Below the pieces are notes generated by a model, which saw nothing but the letters and a program-made list of their open reading frames with translations, made no database searches and was not told the origin of the DNA. A DNA stretch of 64,000 nucleotides from Sulfitobacter sp. THAF37 (GTDB lineage Bacteria > Pseudomonadota > Alphaproteobacteria > Rhodobacterales > Rhodobacteraceae): the NCBI RefSeq assembly GCF_009363555.1, contig NZ_CP045372.1, positions 496,001-560,000 of the forward strand. Direction: 5' to 3'. Of the stretch, positions 25,146 to 35,034 are shown piece after piece. The translations under genes were made by a program, and so were the position numbers. The stretch's first letter is position 1, and each line of letters begins with the position of its first letter.

Positions 25146-26437
25146 GCGATGCAACCCGACAACGCGTCTACCTGGTGGATGGCGCGCGCACGCCCTTCCT
25201 GAAGGCGCGCGGTGCGCCCGGTCCCTTCACACCCGTCGATCTGTCGGTGCAGGCCGGGCGCCCCCTGCTTGCCCGGCAGCCCTTTGACCGCACCGCTTTC
25301 GATCTGGTGATTCTCGGGTGCGTCAATGTCATCGCGGACGAGATGAACCCGGCCCGCGTCGCGGCGCTGCGCCTCGGGCTGGGGGAGGCGATGGTCGCCT
25401 TTACCGTCCAGATCAACTGCGGATCGGGCATGCAAAGCATCGACACCGCGTATCGCTACATCCGCGACGGCAGCCACCAGATGATCCTTGCCGGGGGAAC
25501 AGAGGCGCTGAGCCACGCGCCGCTGACGCTGCGCCAATCCGCCGTCGAATGGTTCGGCAAGATGAACGCCGCCAAGGGACCGCTGGAACAGGCAAAGGCC
25601 ATGACCGGCATCAGGCCGGACTTCTTCAAGCCCGTTGTCGGGCTGGAGCGTGGCCTGACCGATCCGATCACCTCCCTGAACATGGGCCAGACCGCCGAGG
25701 TGCTGGCGCATCGCTTTGGCATCGACCGCACCTCCGCCGACACCTACGCGATGCAGAGCCATCACCGCCTTGCCGCCGCGCAGAAAGACGGGCGGCTGTC
25801 GGACGAGATCATGCCCGCCTTTGACCGCGACGGAACGGTCTACGACCACGACGACGGTGTGCGTCCGGACAGTGACCTGGAAGGGCTGGCCAAGCCCAAG
25901 CCGGTTTTCGAGCCGCCCTACGGGAAAGTCACGGCGGGCAACGCCAGTCAGATCACCGATGGCGCAAGCTGGTGTATCCTTGCCTCGGAAAAGGCGGTGG
26001 AGGCGCACGGGCTGGACCCGCTGGCCGAGATCACCGACAGCGAATGGGCCGCGCTGGACCCGTCGATCATGGGGCTTGGCCCGGTGATGTCGTCGACGCC
26101 GATCCTGCAACGCCATGACCTTTCCCGCGACGACATCGGCGTCTGGGAATTGAACGAAGCCTTCGCCGCACAGGTGCTGTCCTGTCTTGCCGCCTGGGAC
26201 GACGCTGATTTCTGCCGCGAGGTGCTGGGCTACGACAGCGCGTTCGGCATGATCGACCGCGACCGGCTGAACGTGGACGGCGGGGCGATCTCGCTGGGCC
26301 ATCCGGTGGGGACCAGCGGCAACCGCATCGTGCTGCACTTGGCAAACGCCATGAAGCAGCGCGGCGAGAAACGCGGCATCGCGACAGAGTGCATCGGCGG
26401 CGGTCTGGGCGGCGCCATGATGCTGGAGGCCGTGTGA
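25142..26437 (+). CDS. Acetyl-CoA C-acyltransferase (thiolase, FadI/FadA type)
   Basis: The last enzyme of the beta-oxidation spiral, cleaving 3-ketoacyl-CoA with CoA. The nucleophilic cysteine is in INCGSGMQSID, the catalytic histidine in SLGHPVGTSG, and the second cysteine in the C-terminal ECIGGGLGGAMMLE. The 431-residue length is nearer FadI than FadA. It overlaps fadE by 4 bp at its start and the FadB/J gene by 3 bp at its end, so the three are coupled. Confidence 0.94.
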   Translation: MSDATRQRVYLVDGARTPFLKARGAPGPFTPVDLSVQAGRPLLARQPFDRTAFDLVILGCVNVIADEMNPARVAALRLGLGEAMVAFTVQINCGSGMQSIDTAYRYIRDGSHQMILAGGTEALSHAPLTLRQSAVEWFGKMNAAKGPLEQAKAMTGIRPDFFKPVVGLERGLTDPITSLNMGQTAEVLAHRFGIDRTSADTYAMQSHHRLAAAQKDGRLSDEIMPAFDRDGTVYDHDDGVRPDSDLEGLAKPKPVFEPPYGKVTAGNASQITDGASWCILASEKAVEAHGLDPLAEITDSEWAALDPSIMGLGPVMSSTPILQRHDLSRDDIGVWELNEAFAAQVLSCLAAWDDADFCREVLGYDSAFGMIDRDRLNVDGGAISLGHPVGTSGNRIVLHLANAMKQRGEKRGIATECIGGGLGGAMMLEAV

Positions 26438-28512
26438 TGACCGGAACAGTTCTCAATTTCCTTGGCGAAACCAGGCTCGAACTGGGGCCTGCGGGCGCGC
26501 GTGACGGCAACTGGCGTTCCGGGCGCGACGATGCGGGCATCCTGTGGCTGGTGCTGGACAAGCACGACAGCTCTGCCAACACCATATCGGAAGACGTGCT
26601 GCGTGAACTCGACGCGCATGTGGCCAAGGCCGAAGCGGATCTGCCCAAGGCGCTGGTGATCCGGTCGGCAAGGCCCGCCGGGTTCGCAGCCGGTGCCGAT
26701 ATTACCAGTTTCGAGGCCATGAGCGACGAGGGTGCGGATGCGCTGCTGAAGCAGGGGCATGACGTGCTGGACCGGATCGAGGCCCTGAAGTGTCCCACCA
26801 TCTGCGTGGTACACGGCGCGGCGCTCGGCGCGGGTTTTGAGCTTGCCCTGGCCTGCGATCTGCGCATTGCCACACCCGGTGCGTCCTTCGGGTTTCCCGA
26901 AGTGCAGCTGGGCCTGCATCCGGGTCTTGGCGGGACTTTCCGCCTGCCTGCGCTGATCGACCCGCTGGAAGCGATGACAATGATGCTGACCGGCAAGACG
27001 GCCCACACCGACCGGGCGAAATCGCTGGGTATTGCCGACAAGGTGGTCGAGGAACGCCACGTTGCCGCCGCCGTCAGGGCCGCTGCGGACGGCAAGGTCG
27101 AGGCGCACAGTCAGGGTCTGAAGGCCCGCGCCCTTGGGTTCGAACAGGCCCGCAGTCTGGTCGCCCGCCAGATGCGCAGCAAGACGGAGCAAAAAGCGCC
27201 GGAAGTACATTACCCCGCGCCCTATGCCCTGATCGACCTGTGGGAAGAATACGGCGACGACCGCGAGGAAATGCAGAAGGGCGAGATCCACAGTTTCGCG
27301 TCGCTGCTGAAAACCGACACGTCGAAGAACCTGCGGCGGGTCTTTTTCCTGCGACAGAAGCTGAAGGACGCGGGACGGGGCGAGGACGGGATCAGCCATG
27401 TGCATGTGATCGGTGCCGGTGCGATGGGCGCCGAGATCGCAGCGATGGCCGCCATTCGCGGCAAGCGCGTGACGCTGGGCGATGTGCAGACCGACCCGCT
27501 GGGCAAGGCCGTCAAACAGGCCGCCAAGATCTGCAAGGACAAGCACCTGTCGGGCATCGAAACCCGCGACGCGCTGGATCGGCTGATGCCGGACCCCAAG
27601 GGGTATGGCATCGGCAGTGCCGACCTGATCATCGAGGCCGCGCCCGAAAAGATGGACCTGAAGGAAAAGATCTATGCGGATCTGAAGGGCCGGATGAAGC
27701 CTGATGCGATCCTGGCGTCGAACACGTCAAGCCTGTCGGTGGATACGCTTGCCGGACCATCGCCGGACAGGGCGCGTTTCGCGGGGCTGCATTTCTTCAA
27801 CCCCGTGTCCCGTGTCGATCTGGTGGAGGTGGTGCGCGGATCCGAAACCGATGACGACACCGCGACACGTCTCGCCGCGTTCTGCGGCGCCATCGGCAAG
27901 TTGCCCGCGCTGGTCGGCGATTATCCCGGTTTCGTGGTGAACCGCGCCCTGACCCCCTACCTGATGGAGGCGATGGTCCTGATGGACGAAGGCCTGAGCA
28001 AAGAGGTGATCGACACTGCCGCGCTGCGCTTTGGCATGCCCATGGGGCCTGTGACGCTGGCCGATCAGGTCGGATTGGACATTGGCCTGCACGTCGCGGA
28101 ATCGCTGCGCGGCAACCTGGAAAAACCGATGGCCGAGATTTCCGATGATCTGCGCAAGAAGGTCGATGCGGGCGATCTGGGCAAGAAGACCGGCAAGGGG
28201 TTCTACGATTGGTCGGACGGCACCCCGCACCCTGACGCCGATCTGTCCGACGCGCCGAACGACCTGACCGACCGCCTTATTCTGCCCATGCTCGATGCCT
28301 GTGTCGAAGTGCTGCGTCTGGGTGTCGCGAAGAGCGAGGATCAGGTGGACGGGGCGATGATCTTTGCCACGGGCTGGGCGCCGTTCCGCGGCGGGCCGAT
28401 GCATTATGCACGCACGCGGGGGGTGCCGGAGGTCAGAACCCGCCTGCACGAACTGGCGGAAAAACACGGCCCCCGGTTCGCACCGGACGAGGGATGGGAC
28501 ACTCTTGGCTGA
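26437..28512 (+). CDS. Enoyl-CoA hydratase / 3-hydroxyacyl-CoA dehydrogenase (FadB/FadJ type)
   Basis: A bifunctional 691-residue beta-oxidation enzyme. The N-terminal crotonase half contains GFAAGADITSF and GFPEVQLGLHPGLGG with the two catalytic glutamates. The dehydrogenase half begins at about residue 325 with the NAD loop VIGAGAMGAEIA and has the catalytic histidine in HFFNPVSRVDLVE. Its ATG overlaps the thiolase stop (GTGATGA), and its own stop overlaps the TTG of the next gene by 8 bp. Confidence 0.95.
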   Translation: MTGTVLNFLGETRLELGPAGARDGNWRSGRDDAGILWLVLDKHDSSANTISEDVLRELDAHVAKAEADLPKALVIRSARPAGFAAGADITSFEAMSDEGADALLKQGHDVLDRIEALKCPTICVVHGAALGAGFELALACDLRIATPGASFGFPEVQLGLHPGLGGTFRLPALIDPLEAMTMMLTGKTAHTDRAKSLGIADKVVEERHVAAAVRAAADGKVEAHSQGLKARALGFEQARSLVARQMRSKTEQKAPEVHYPAPYALIDLWEEYGDDREEMQKGEIHSFASLLKTDTSKNLRRVFFLRQKLKDAGRGEDGISHVHVIGAGAMGAEIAAMAAIRGKRVTLGDVQTDPLGKAVKQAAKICKDKHLSGIETRDALDRLMPDPKGYGIGSADLIIEAAPEKMDLKEKIYADLKGRMKPDAILASNTSSLSVDTLAGPSPDRARFAGLHFFNPVSRVDLVEVVRGSETDDDTATRLAAFCGAIGKLPALVGDYPGFVVNRALTPYLMEAMVLMDEGLSKEVIDTAALRFGMPMGPVTLADQVGLDIGLHVAESLRGNLEKPMAEISDDLRKKVDAGDLGKKTGKGFYDWSDGTPHPDADLSDAPNDLTDRLILPMLDACVEVLRLGVAKSEDQVDGAMIFATGWAPFRGGPMHYARTRGVPEVRTRLHELAEKHGPRFAPDEGWDTLG

Positions 28513-30361
28513 CCTGCCCCGTCGATTTAGCGATGCGGATGCGATGGCGCGCGCCATTTTCGACAGGACCGGGGGCAAGGTGCGGTTGGCCCTGCCCCTC
28601 GGTCTTGGCAAGCCGGTCACGCTGGTCAACGCGCTGACCCGCCTTGCCGCCGAAGACAGCGCGCTGTCGCTGTCGATCTTCACGGCCCTGACCCTGCGCC
28701 GCCCAGATCCCGCATCGGACATTGAACGGCGGTTCCTGGAACCGGCGATGGACCGTCTGTTCGGGGCCTATCCGGCGCTGGATTATGCCCGGATGATCGC
28801 CGACGACACGCTGCCTGACAACATCACGGTGTCCGAGTTCTTTTTTCAGGCAGGCACCTGGCTGGGCAACAGCTACGCACAACGGCACTATATCTCGGCC
28901 AATTATACCCATGCGCGCGACGTGCTGATCGCGCAGCGGCCCAATGTTCTGTGCCAGTTGCTCGGGCCGGGCGACGACAGCTTCAGCCTGTCGTGCAACA
29001 CGGATATTTCAACGGACCTTTTCGCCCTGCGCGAACAGGGAGAGATGGACTTTGTCGCGGTGGGCGAAGTCAACACCAACCTGCCCTTCATGCCCGGCCC
29101 GGATGCAGAGATCGCCCCCGAGGCGCTGGCCATGCTGTATGAACCGGCAACCTCGTTCGAGCTTTTCTCGGCGGTGCGCCGCCCGGTTTCCGATGCGCAA
29201 CACGCCATCGGCCTCAACGTCGCGCGGCACGTCGTGGACGGCGGAACGCTTCAGATCGGGATCGGAGCCATCGGCGACGCTGTCGCGCAGGCGCTGTTGC
29301 TGCGCGACAGGGCGGCGCTGGCACCGATCTGGCAGGATGCGCCTTTCCCGCTGTCCGGCGACCACACCGGGCCTTTCGATACCGGCCTCTACGGTGTGAC
29401 CGAAATGCTGGTGGGCGGCATGCTGTCCCTGTTCGAGGCAGGCATCCTGCGGCGCGAGGTGGCGGGGGCCGCGATCCACGCCGGTTTCTTTGTCGAGGCG
29501 CGGGATGTCTATGAACGCCTGCGCGACATGCCGCTAGACCGGCGCGCAAAGATCGCAATGAAACCCGTCAGCTTTACCAACGCGCTTTACGGGGACGAGG
29601 CCGCCAAGCGTGCGGCGCGGGTTCACGCCCGCTTTGTCAACGGCGGGATGCAGGTCAGCCTGTTGGGTGACGCCATGTCCGACAGCGCCAAGCCCGGCCA
29701 GGTGATCAGCGGTGTGGGCGGGCAGTTCAACTTTTTCGAGCAGGCCTTTGCGCTGGAAGACGGCCGCGCCATCCTGACCCTGCCCGCAACACGCAGCAGC
29801 GGGGGCGAAACCGGGTCGAACATCGTCTGGCAACTGCCGGTCACAACAGTGCCGCGCCACATGCGCGATATGGTGGTGACGGAATACGGCGCGGCGGACC
29901 TGCGGGGCCAGACCGACGAAGAGGTGATCAAACGGCTGATCTGCATCGCCGACAGCCGATTTCAGCAAGATCTGCTGGAACAGGCGCGGGCGGCAGGCAA
30001 GATCGCCCCGGACTGGGAGGTGCCGCAGGCACATCGGCAGAACACCCCGGCGCGTCTGTCGGCCTGGTTGCGCCCCTACCGGGCGACGCTGCTGCCCGAC
30101 TTCCCCTTCGGCACCGATTTCGACGCAACCGAGCGGGAACTGCTGCCTGCGCTGTCCCGGCTCGGCGTTGCGGCTGCGGACAAGAAGGCGCTGGCGGGGC
30201 TGATCTGGGCATCCTTCGCGCAGCCGGCGCACCCGCGGGAAGGGCCTGCTATGGAACGGATGGGTTATCCACCCGAGCCTGCCCTGACCGAACCGGTGCA
30301 GGCCCGCGCCCTGCGCGGGGCGTTGCGGTTGACTGCCCGGGACCAGGCATCGAACGCCTAG
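28505..30361 (+). CDS. Acetyl-CoA hydrolase/transferase family protein
   Basis: A 618-residue CoA-transferase-family protein. The central stretch GIGAIGDAVAQALLLRDRAA, the later HAGFFVEARDVYERL, and SGVGGQFNFF...EYGAADLRGQTDEE are typical of acetyl-CoA hydrolase/4-hydroxybutyrate CoA-transferase homologues. The start is taken as TTG 28505, which overlaps the preceding stop; an ATG at 28541 is the alternative. It may return CoA from acetyl-CoA or transfer CoA to another acid during fatty-acid use, by context. Its stop shares a CTAG with the stop of the convergent doeB. Confidence 0.8.
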   Translation: MADLPRRFSDADAMARAIFDRTGGKVRLALPLGLGKPVTLVNALTRLAAEDSALSLSIFTALTLRRPDPASDIERRFLEPAMDRLFGAYPALDYARMIADDTLPDNITVSEFFFQAGTWLGNSYAQRHYISANYTHARDVLIAQRPNVLCQLLGPGDDSFSLSCNTDISTDLFALREQGEMDFVAVGEVNTNLPFMPGPDAEIAPEALAMLYEPATSFELFSAVRRPVSDAQHAIGLNVARHVVDGGTLQIGIGAIGDAVAQALLLRDRAALAPIWQDAPFPLSGDHTGPFDTGLYGVTEMLVGGMLSLFEAGILRREVAGAAIHAGFFVEARDVYERLRDMPLDRRAKIAMKPVSFTNALYGDEAAKRAARVHARFVNGGMQVSLLGDAMSDSAKPGQVISGVGGQFNFFEQAFALEDGRAILTLPATRSSGGETGSNIVWQLPVTTVPRHMRDMVVTEYGAADLRGQTDEEVIKRLICIADSRFQQDLLEQARAAGKIAPDWEVPQAHRQNTPARLSAWLRPYRATLLPDFPFGTDFDATERELLPALSRLGVAAADKKALAGLIWASFAQPAHPREGPAMERMGYPPEPALTEPVQARALRGALRLTARDQASNA

Positions 30362-31347
30362 GTCGCGACGGCCACCAGACCGACGAAATCGCCCATCTTG
30401 ACCAGCCCCGGCACATGCCGTGCAGCGAGAATGCCGTCGCGCCGCGCAAGGCACGGTATGGGCGCGACGCCGGTGCGGTCGGCGGGCCAGATGCGGGCGA
30501 TCGGCTGCCCCTCGGCCACGGTATTGCCAAGGTCGACCAGATATTCGATCAGCCCCGCGTTCATGGCAAACTGGAAGCAGGTCTCGTCCGGCATGTCCAG
30601 TTGGACGGTCTCGGCGATTTCAGGCGTCCCTGCGATTATCCCGGCATGGCGCAGGAGATTGCCGATGCCCTTGCGGGCGATGGCGACGCTGCGCGCGGTC
30701 GAGGTGCCTGCCCCGCCCAGTTCGGTGGTGACAAAGGTCTTGCCCTGGGTTTCCACCTCGGTATCGAACATGCCCACGGCGTCGATTTCCAGCATCCGCA
30801 CCGAATAAGGCGCGTTGAACGCCTGCATCGCCGCCATGCAGGCATCCTCCTGCGTCTTGTCCTCCAGCACATGGGCGGCGGCGAAAGGCAGGAAATCCAG
30901 GGTGCTGCCGCCAGAGTGGAAATCCAGCACGATGTCGGCGGCCGGGACCAGCGTGGTCGCGATGTAATGCGCGATCTTCTGGGTCACGGTCCCGTCCGGA
31001 CGGCCCGGATAGCTGCGGTTCATGTTGCCGCCGTCAATCGGCGAACAGCGCCGCCCGGCGGCGAATGCCGGGGTGTTCATCATGGGCAGGATGATCACGC
31101 GCCCGGTGATGTCCTCGGGCCTGAGCGTTGCGGCAAGCTCCTGCAGGGCCACCGGCCCCTCGTATTCGTCGCCGTGGTTGCCGCCGGTCAGCAGCGCCGT
31201 CGGCCCCGCCCCGTTGGCGATCACGCTGATCGGGATCATGACGGACCCCCAGGCGCTGTCATCCCGGCTGTAGGGCAATTTCAGAAACCCGTGATGGGCG
31301 CCATCTGCATCCAGCGGGATTGTCGGGCTGATGGGATTGGCCGTCAT
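30358..31347 (-). CDS. doeB: N-alpha-acetyl-L-2,4-diaminobutyrate deacetylase
   Basis: A zinc-dependent deacetylase of the succinylglutamate desuccinylase/aspartoacylase family. It releases acetate from N-alpha-acetyl-diaminobutyrate, the second step of ectoine breakdown. The zinc ligands are visible in GGNHGDEYEG (His and Glu) and DFHSGG (His). The 329-residue length fits DoeB. The 5' end overlaps the doeA stop by 4 bp, so doeA-doeB are coupled, and the 3' end meets the acetyl-CoA hydrolase gene convergently. Confidence 0.93.
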   Translation of the reverse strand: MTANPISPTIPLDADGAHHGFLKLPYSRDDSAWGSVMIPISVIANGAGPTALLTGGNHGDEYEGPVALQELAATLRPEDITGRVIILPMMNTPAFAAGRRCSPIDGGNMNRSYPGRPDGTVTQKIAHYIATTLVPAADIVLDFHSGGSTLDFLPFAAAHVLEDKTQEDACMAAMQAFNAPYSVRMLEIDAVGMFDTEVETQGKTFVTTELGGAGTSTARSVAIARKGIGNLLRHAGIIAGTPEIAETVQLDMPDETCFQFAMNAGLIEYLVDLGNTVAEGQPIARIWPADRTGVAPIPCLARRDGILAARHVPGLVKMGDFVGLVAVAT

Positions 31348-32528
31348 GTCTTCACCGACAGTTCGCGCGGCGTGGTACAAAGGCATTCGTGCCCGTCTTC
31401 GGTGATCAGGATCGGCTCGGTAATCTCCAGCCCGCCGTCATCCAGCCAGAGCGCAGGCATGAAATGAAAGGTCATGCCCGGTTCCAGCACGGTGGTATCG
31501 CCCCGGCGGAAAGAGATTGTCCGCTCTCCCCAGTCGGGGGGATAGCTGATCCCGATGGCATAGCCGCAGCGGCTGTCTTTCTCGAAACCGGCCTTGTTCA
31601 GCGTGGCGTTGAAAGCGTTGGCGATGTCCTGCGCCTGGTTGCCGGGCCTGGCCTGTTCCAGCCCCGCTTCGATGGCATCCAGCACCGCGGCCTCAGCATC
31701 GCGGTATTTCTGCGGCACTTCCCCCAGAAACAGCGTGCGCGACTGCGGGCATTGATACCGCCGGTGCGCGCCCGCGATCTCAAAGAACGTCGCCTCGCCC
31801 ACTTCGAGCGGGCGGTCGTCCCAGGTCAGATGCGGCGCTGTGGCATCCAGCCCCGAGGGGGCCATCGGTACGATGGCGGGGTAGTCGCCCCAATAGCCCA
31901 GCGCCCCGCGAATCCCGGTGGCATAGATTTCCGCGATCAGATCGTTCTTGCGCATCCCCGGTTCGGCGACCTCAAGGATCTGGGCGTGCATCGCCTCGAC
32001 GATGCGGGCGGCGCGCTGCATGTACTCGATCTCGCGCTCGGACTTGACCGCGCGCTGCCAGTTGACCAGCCCGGTCGCATCCGACAGGCGGACCTTGGGC
32101 AATTGTTTCTTCAGACATTCGTGCGCGGTGGCGGAGTAATAGTAATTGTCCATCTCAACACCGATCCGCGCCTCTTCCAGGCCCAGTTCGGCCAGGAGCC
32201 GCGACAGGTCCTCCATCGGGTGTTTTTCCGGGTTCTGGACAAAGGTGTCGTCATAGCCGCGTATATTGTCCTCTTCGTCCATAAAGACGGTGCGCCGCGC
32301 GCCCAGCGCGTCCATCGCCCGACCCCACCACACCGGATCGCCCTCATGCGTCAGGACAACGCCCTGGAACACGTAGAAGGACCATCCGTCATACCCAGTG
32401 AGCCAAGACATGTTCGACGGATCGGAAACAAAGATCGCATCCAGCCCACGGTCCGACATGGCGGCACGGGTCTTGTCGATGCGGCGGTAGTATTCGGAGG
32501 TGGTGAAGTTCTTTTCGAAGGTCGTCAT
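31344..32528 (-). CDS. doeA: Ectoine hydrolase
   Basis: A creatinase/Xaa-Pro-dipeptidase-fold (M24-like) enzyme opening the ectoine ring to N-alpha-acetyl-L-2,4-diaminobutyrate. The 394-residue protein starts MTTFEKNFTTSEYYRRIDKTR and contains the typical segments MSWLTGYDGWSFYVFQGV and GYAIGISYPPDWGERTISFR. The start at 32528 is clear from this N-terminus. It is divergent from doeX across a 404-bp spacer. Confidence 0.95.
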   Translation of the reverse strand: MTTFEKNFTTSEYYRRIDKTRAAMSDRGLDAIFVSDPSNMSWLTGYDGWSFYVFQGVVLTHEGDPVWWGRAMDALGARRTVFMDEEDNIRGYDDTFVQNPEKHPMEDLSRLLAELGLEEARIGVEMDNYYYSATAHECLKKQLPKVRLSDATGLVNWQRAVKSEREIEYMQRAARIVEAMHAQILEVAEPGMRKNDLIAEIYATGIRGALGYWGDYPAIVPMAPSGLDATAPHLTWDDRPLEVGEATFFEIAGAHRRYQCPQSRTLFLGEVPQKYRDAEAAVLDAIEAGLEQARPGNQAQDIANAFNATLNKAGFEKDSRCGYAIGISYPPDWGERTISFRRGDTTVLEPGMTFHFMPALWLDDGGLEITEPILITEDGHECLCTTPRELSVKT

Positions 32529-32932
32529 TACTGCTGTTCCTTCCCGGCAATCGTCGCCAGGCATGAGTTACGATTACGGTGCCCCGTATGCCTGTGCCTG
32601 TCCGGTCGGCAATGGTGATGTCGCCGGAACCGACCCGACCGCGTGCCGCGCGGCACGCCACCATCGCCCGGTTCCACGATGGCATCGTCATCTTCTATGC
32701 CGCCCGCGTCAATGGCTGCGCGCAATTCCATCCCCCTGGCGGTCGGCATTTTTCACCCCAGACCGGAGCGGAACCCAGCGCACCCGCAGCATCCGGCGGG
32801 CGCCCCCGGATGGCCGGCGATCGCGCAAGCGTCTGAGTTCGCTCTTGTGGGGGTCGAGGTTTTTCATGACAATCCCATCAGAATTTGCAGGACAATCGCC
32901 GTGGACGGCGGTGCCGGGAACAGGATGACCGA
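32529..32932 (+). other. 404-bp divergent regulatory spacer between doeA and doeX
   Basis: Short open frames exist on both strands but none has a good start or recognisable product. The promoters of doeAB and doeX, and presumably DoeX binding sites, must lie here. I cannot identify a clear operator or -35/-10 pair. Confidence 0.5.
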
Positions 32933-33415
32933 ATGAAAATGCACCGGCTCGACCGGACCGATCTGGACATCCTGGCGGTTCTCTCGACCAGCGGGCGGAT
33001 CACCAAGAGCGATCTCGCCCGCCGCGTCGGTCTGGGCCAAACCAGCTGCTGGGAACGGATGCAGAAGCTGGAGGAAGCCGGGGTCGTCACCGGCTACCGC
33101 GCCGAGGTCTCGTTGCGGGCACTGGGGCCGTCGGTGACGGTATTCGTGATGGTCGAACTGGGCGAACACCGGGCCCAGAGCTTTGACCGGTTCGAACACG
33201 AAGTCGCCCGCCACGACGAAATTGTCGGGTGCTGGGCGCTTGGCGGCGGCTACGACTACTTGATGCAGGTGGTGACACGGGACATCGACAGCTACCAGAC
33301 GCTGATCGAGGAGGTGCTGGAACAGCGGGCGGGCGTCGCGCGTTTCTACAGCTACATCGTGACGAAACCGGTCAAGGACAGCCCGCCGCCGTTCGACATT
33401 CTGTTCGGAAAATAG
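32933..33415 (+). CDS. doeX: Lrp/AsnC-family regulator of ectoine catabolism
   Basis: A 160-residue transcription factor with an N-terminal winged helix-turn-helix (about residues 4-60: LDRTDLDILAVLSTSGRITKSDLARRVGLGQTSC) and a C-terminal RAM ligand-binding domain (VGCWALGGGYDYLMQVVTRDIDSYQ). Proteins of this kind control ectoine-degradation genes and respond to pathway intermediates. ATG 32933 has CAGGA upstream; 32939 is a second option. It lies between the divergent doeAB and doeCD genes, the expected place for their regulator. Confidence 0.9.
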   Translation: MKMHRLDRTDLDILAVLSTSGRITKSDLARRVGLGQTSCWERMQKLEEAGVVTGYRAEVSLRALGPSVTVFVMVELGEHRAQSFDRFEHEVARHDEIVGCWALGGGYDYLMQVVTRDIDSYQTLIEEVLEQRAGVARFYSYIVTKPVKDSPPPFDILFGK

Positions 33416-33524
33416 CGGCCACCGGCGAGAGCTATTCGGATCGACACCGGAAATTACCGAAAAACTTTCGGGCGCTTACCGGTTATGTTTCGCGAAACCC
33501 GACATCGAACGTAGTGAGGCTGCC

Positions 33525-35009
33525 GTGTCCGACGTGATCAACAGGAAACACCCGATACTTGCCGCTTTGGATGACCCGGAGCTGCTGCGGACCAAGGCCT
33601 ATCTGGGCGGCGCCTGGATCGAGGCGCAGGATGGCCGGACCAAGGCCGTTACCGACCCCGCGGACGGCACCGAACTGGCGCAGGTCGCCTGCATGGGGGT
33701 CGCCGACGCCCGGCTTGCCGCCACCGCTGCCGATGACGCATGGCAGGACTGGGCCGTGACCCTCCCGCAAGAGCGGATGGCGATCCTGCGCAATTGGTTC
33801 GACCTGATGATGAAGCACAGCGAGGATCTGGCCCGGATCATGACCGCCGAACAGGGCAAGCCGATTTCCGAGGCGCGGGGCGAGATCGAATATGCCGCTG
33901 CCTTTGTCGAATTCTACGCCGAAGAGGCGCGCCGCCCCAACATCGAAAGCGTCACGTCCCACCTGCCCGACGCGGAAGTCGAGGTCTGGCGCGAGCCCGT
34001 GGGCGTTGCGGCGCTGGTGACGCCGTGGAATTTTCCCTGCGCCATGCTGACGCGCAAGGCAGCGGCGGCCCTGGCCGCGGGCTGCACCGTGGTGGCGCAC
34101 CCGTCGATCGAGACACCTCTGTCCGCACTGGCGCTGGCCAAGCTGGCGGAGCGCGCGGGCATGCCCGATGGCGTATTCAACGTCATCACCGGTGACGCGC
34201 CCGAGATCGTCGGCGCCTGGATGGAAGATCCGCTGGTCCGGGCGGTGTCCTTCACCGGGTCGACCGAAGTGGGTCGGCTGCTCTACCGGCAGGGGGCCGA
34301 CACGATCAAGCGGCTGGTGCTTGAACTGGGGGGCCACGCACCGTTCCTGGTCTTTGCCGATGCCGACATGGATCAGGCCGTGGACGAGGCCATCAAGGCA
34401 AAATTCGCGACCTCCGGTCAGGACTGTCTGGGCGCCAACCGGTTTCTGGTGGAGCGATCCGTCTATGACCAGTTCTGCGCCGCCTTTACCGAACGCACCC
34501 GCGCGCTCAGCATCGGGCGGGGCATCGACGACCCCGACATCGGGCCGCTGATGAACGCCCGTGCCGTGGCCAAACAGCGCGAGCACGTCGAGGACGCCAA
34601 GGCAAAAGGCGCCCGCGTGCTGTGTGGCGGGGGCGGCCATGCGGCGGGCGATCTGTTCTTTGAGCCCACCGTGCTGGCCGACGTGTCCGAGGACGCGCTG
34701 ATCATGCACGAGGAAACCTTTGGCCCTGTTGCCGCCATCGCCCCCTTCGACACGGAGAAGGAGGCGATCAAACGGGCGAATGCCACCGAATACGGGCTTG
34801 TCGCCTATCTGCACACGCAGGACCCGCGGCGGATCTATCGTGCCAGCCGCGCCATGCGCTTTGGCATGGTGGCGGTGAACCGCACCAAGGTCACGGGGGC
34901 GCCGATCCCCTTCGGGGGCATGAAACAATCGGGCCTGGGCCGCGAAGGATCCCGGCTTGGGCTGGAAGCCTTTACCGAAGTCAAATACGTATGCCGCGAC
35001 TGGGCCTGA
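33525..35009 (+). CDS. doeC: Aldehyde dehydrogenase, DoeC type (aspartate-semialdehyde to aspartate)
   Basis: A 494-residue NAD(P)-dependent aldehyde dehydrogenase. Its position between doeX and doeD identifies it as DoeC, converting L-aspartate-semialdehyde to aspartate, though the sequence family is the succinate-semialdehyde dehydrogenase group. The active-site cysteine lies in TSGQDCLGANRF, the catalytic glutamate in LELGGHAP, and the cofactor segment is FTGSTEVG. It starts with GTG 33525, with GAGG 5 bp upstream. doeD follows after 25 bp. Confidence 0.9.
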   Translation: MSDVINRKHPILAALDDPELLRTKAYLGGAWIEAQDGRTKAVTDPADGTELAQVACMGVADARLAATAADDAWQDWAVTLPQERMAILRNWFDLMMKHSEDLARIMTAEQGKPISEARGEIEYAAAFVEFYAEEARRPNIESVTSHLPDAEVEVWREPVGVAALVTPWNFPCAMLTRKAAAALAAGCTVVAHPSIETPLSALALAKLAERAGMPDGVFNVITGDAPEIVGAWMEDPLVRAVSFTGSTEVGRLLYRQGADTIKRLVLELGGHAPFLVFADADMDQAVDEAIKAKFATSGQDCLGANRFLVERSVYDQFCAAFTERTRALSIGRGIDDPDIGPLMNARAVAKQREHVEDAKAKGARVLCGGGGHAAGDLFFEPTVLADVSEDALIMHEETFGPVAAIAPFDTEKEAIKRANATEYGLVAYLHTQDPRRIYRASRAMRFGMVAVNRTKVTGAPIPFGGMKQSGLGREGSRLGLEAFTEVKYVCRDWA

Positions 35010-35034
35010 GCCCCGCACCAGAAAGGACCGAAAC

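Noticed and set aside
22626..25154. 842-codon minus-strand frame opposite fadE
   Set aside because: Antisense shadow; the sense frame has the FadE motifs, and this one is His/Gln/Arg-rich.
32579..32836. 85-codon plus-strand frame in the doeA-doeX spacer
   Set aside because: No Shine-Dalgarno, no family resemblance and proline/arginine-rich composition; treated as regulatory spacer.
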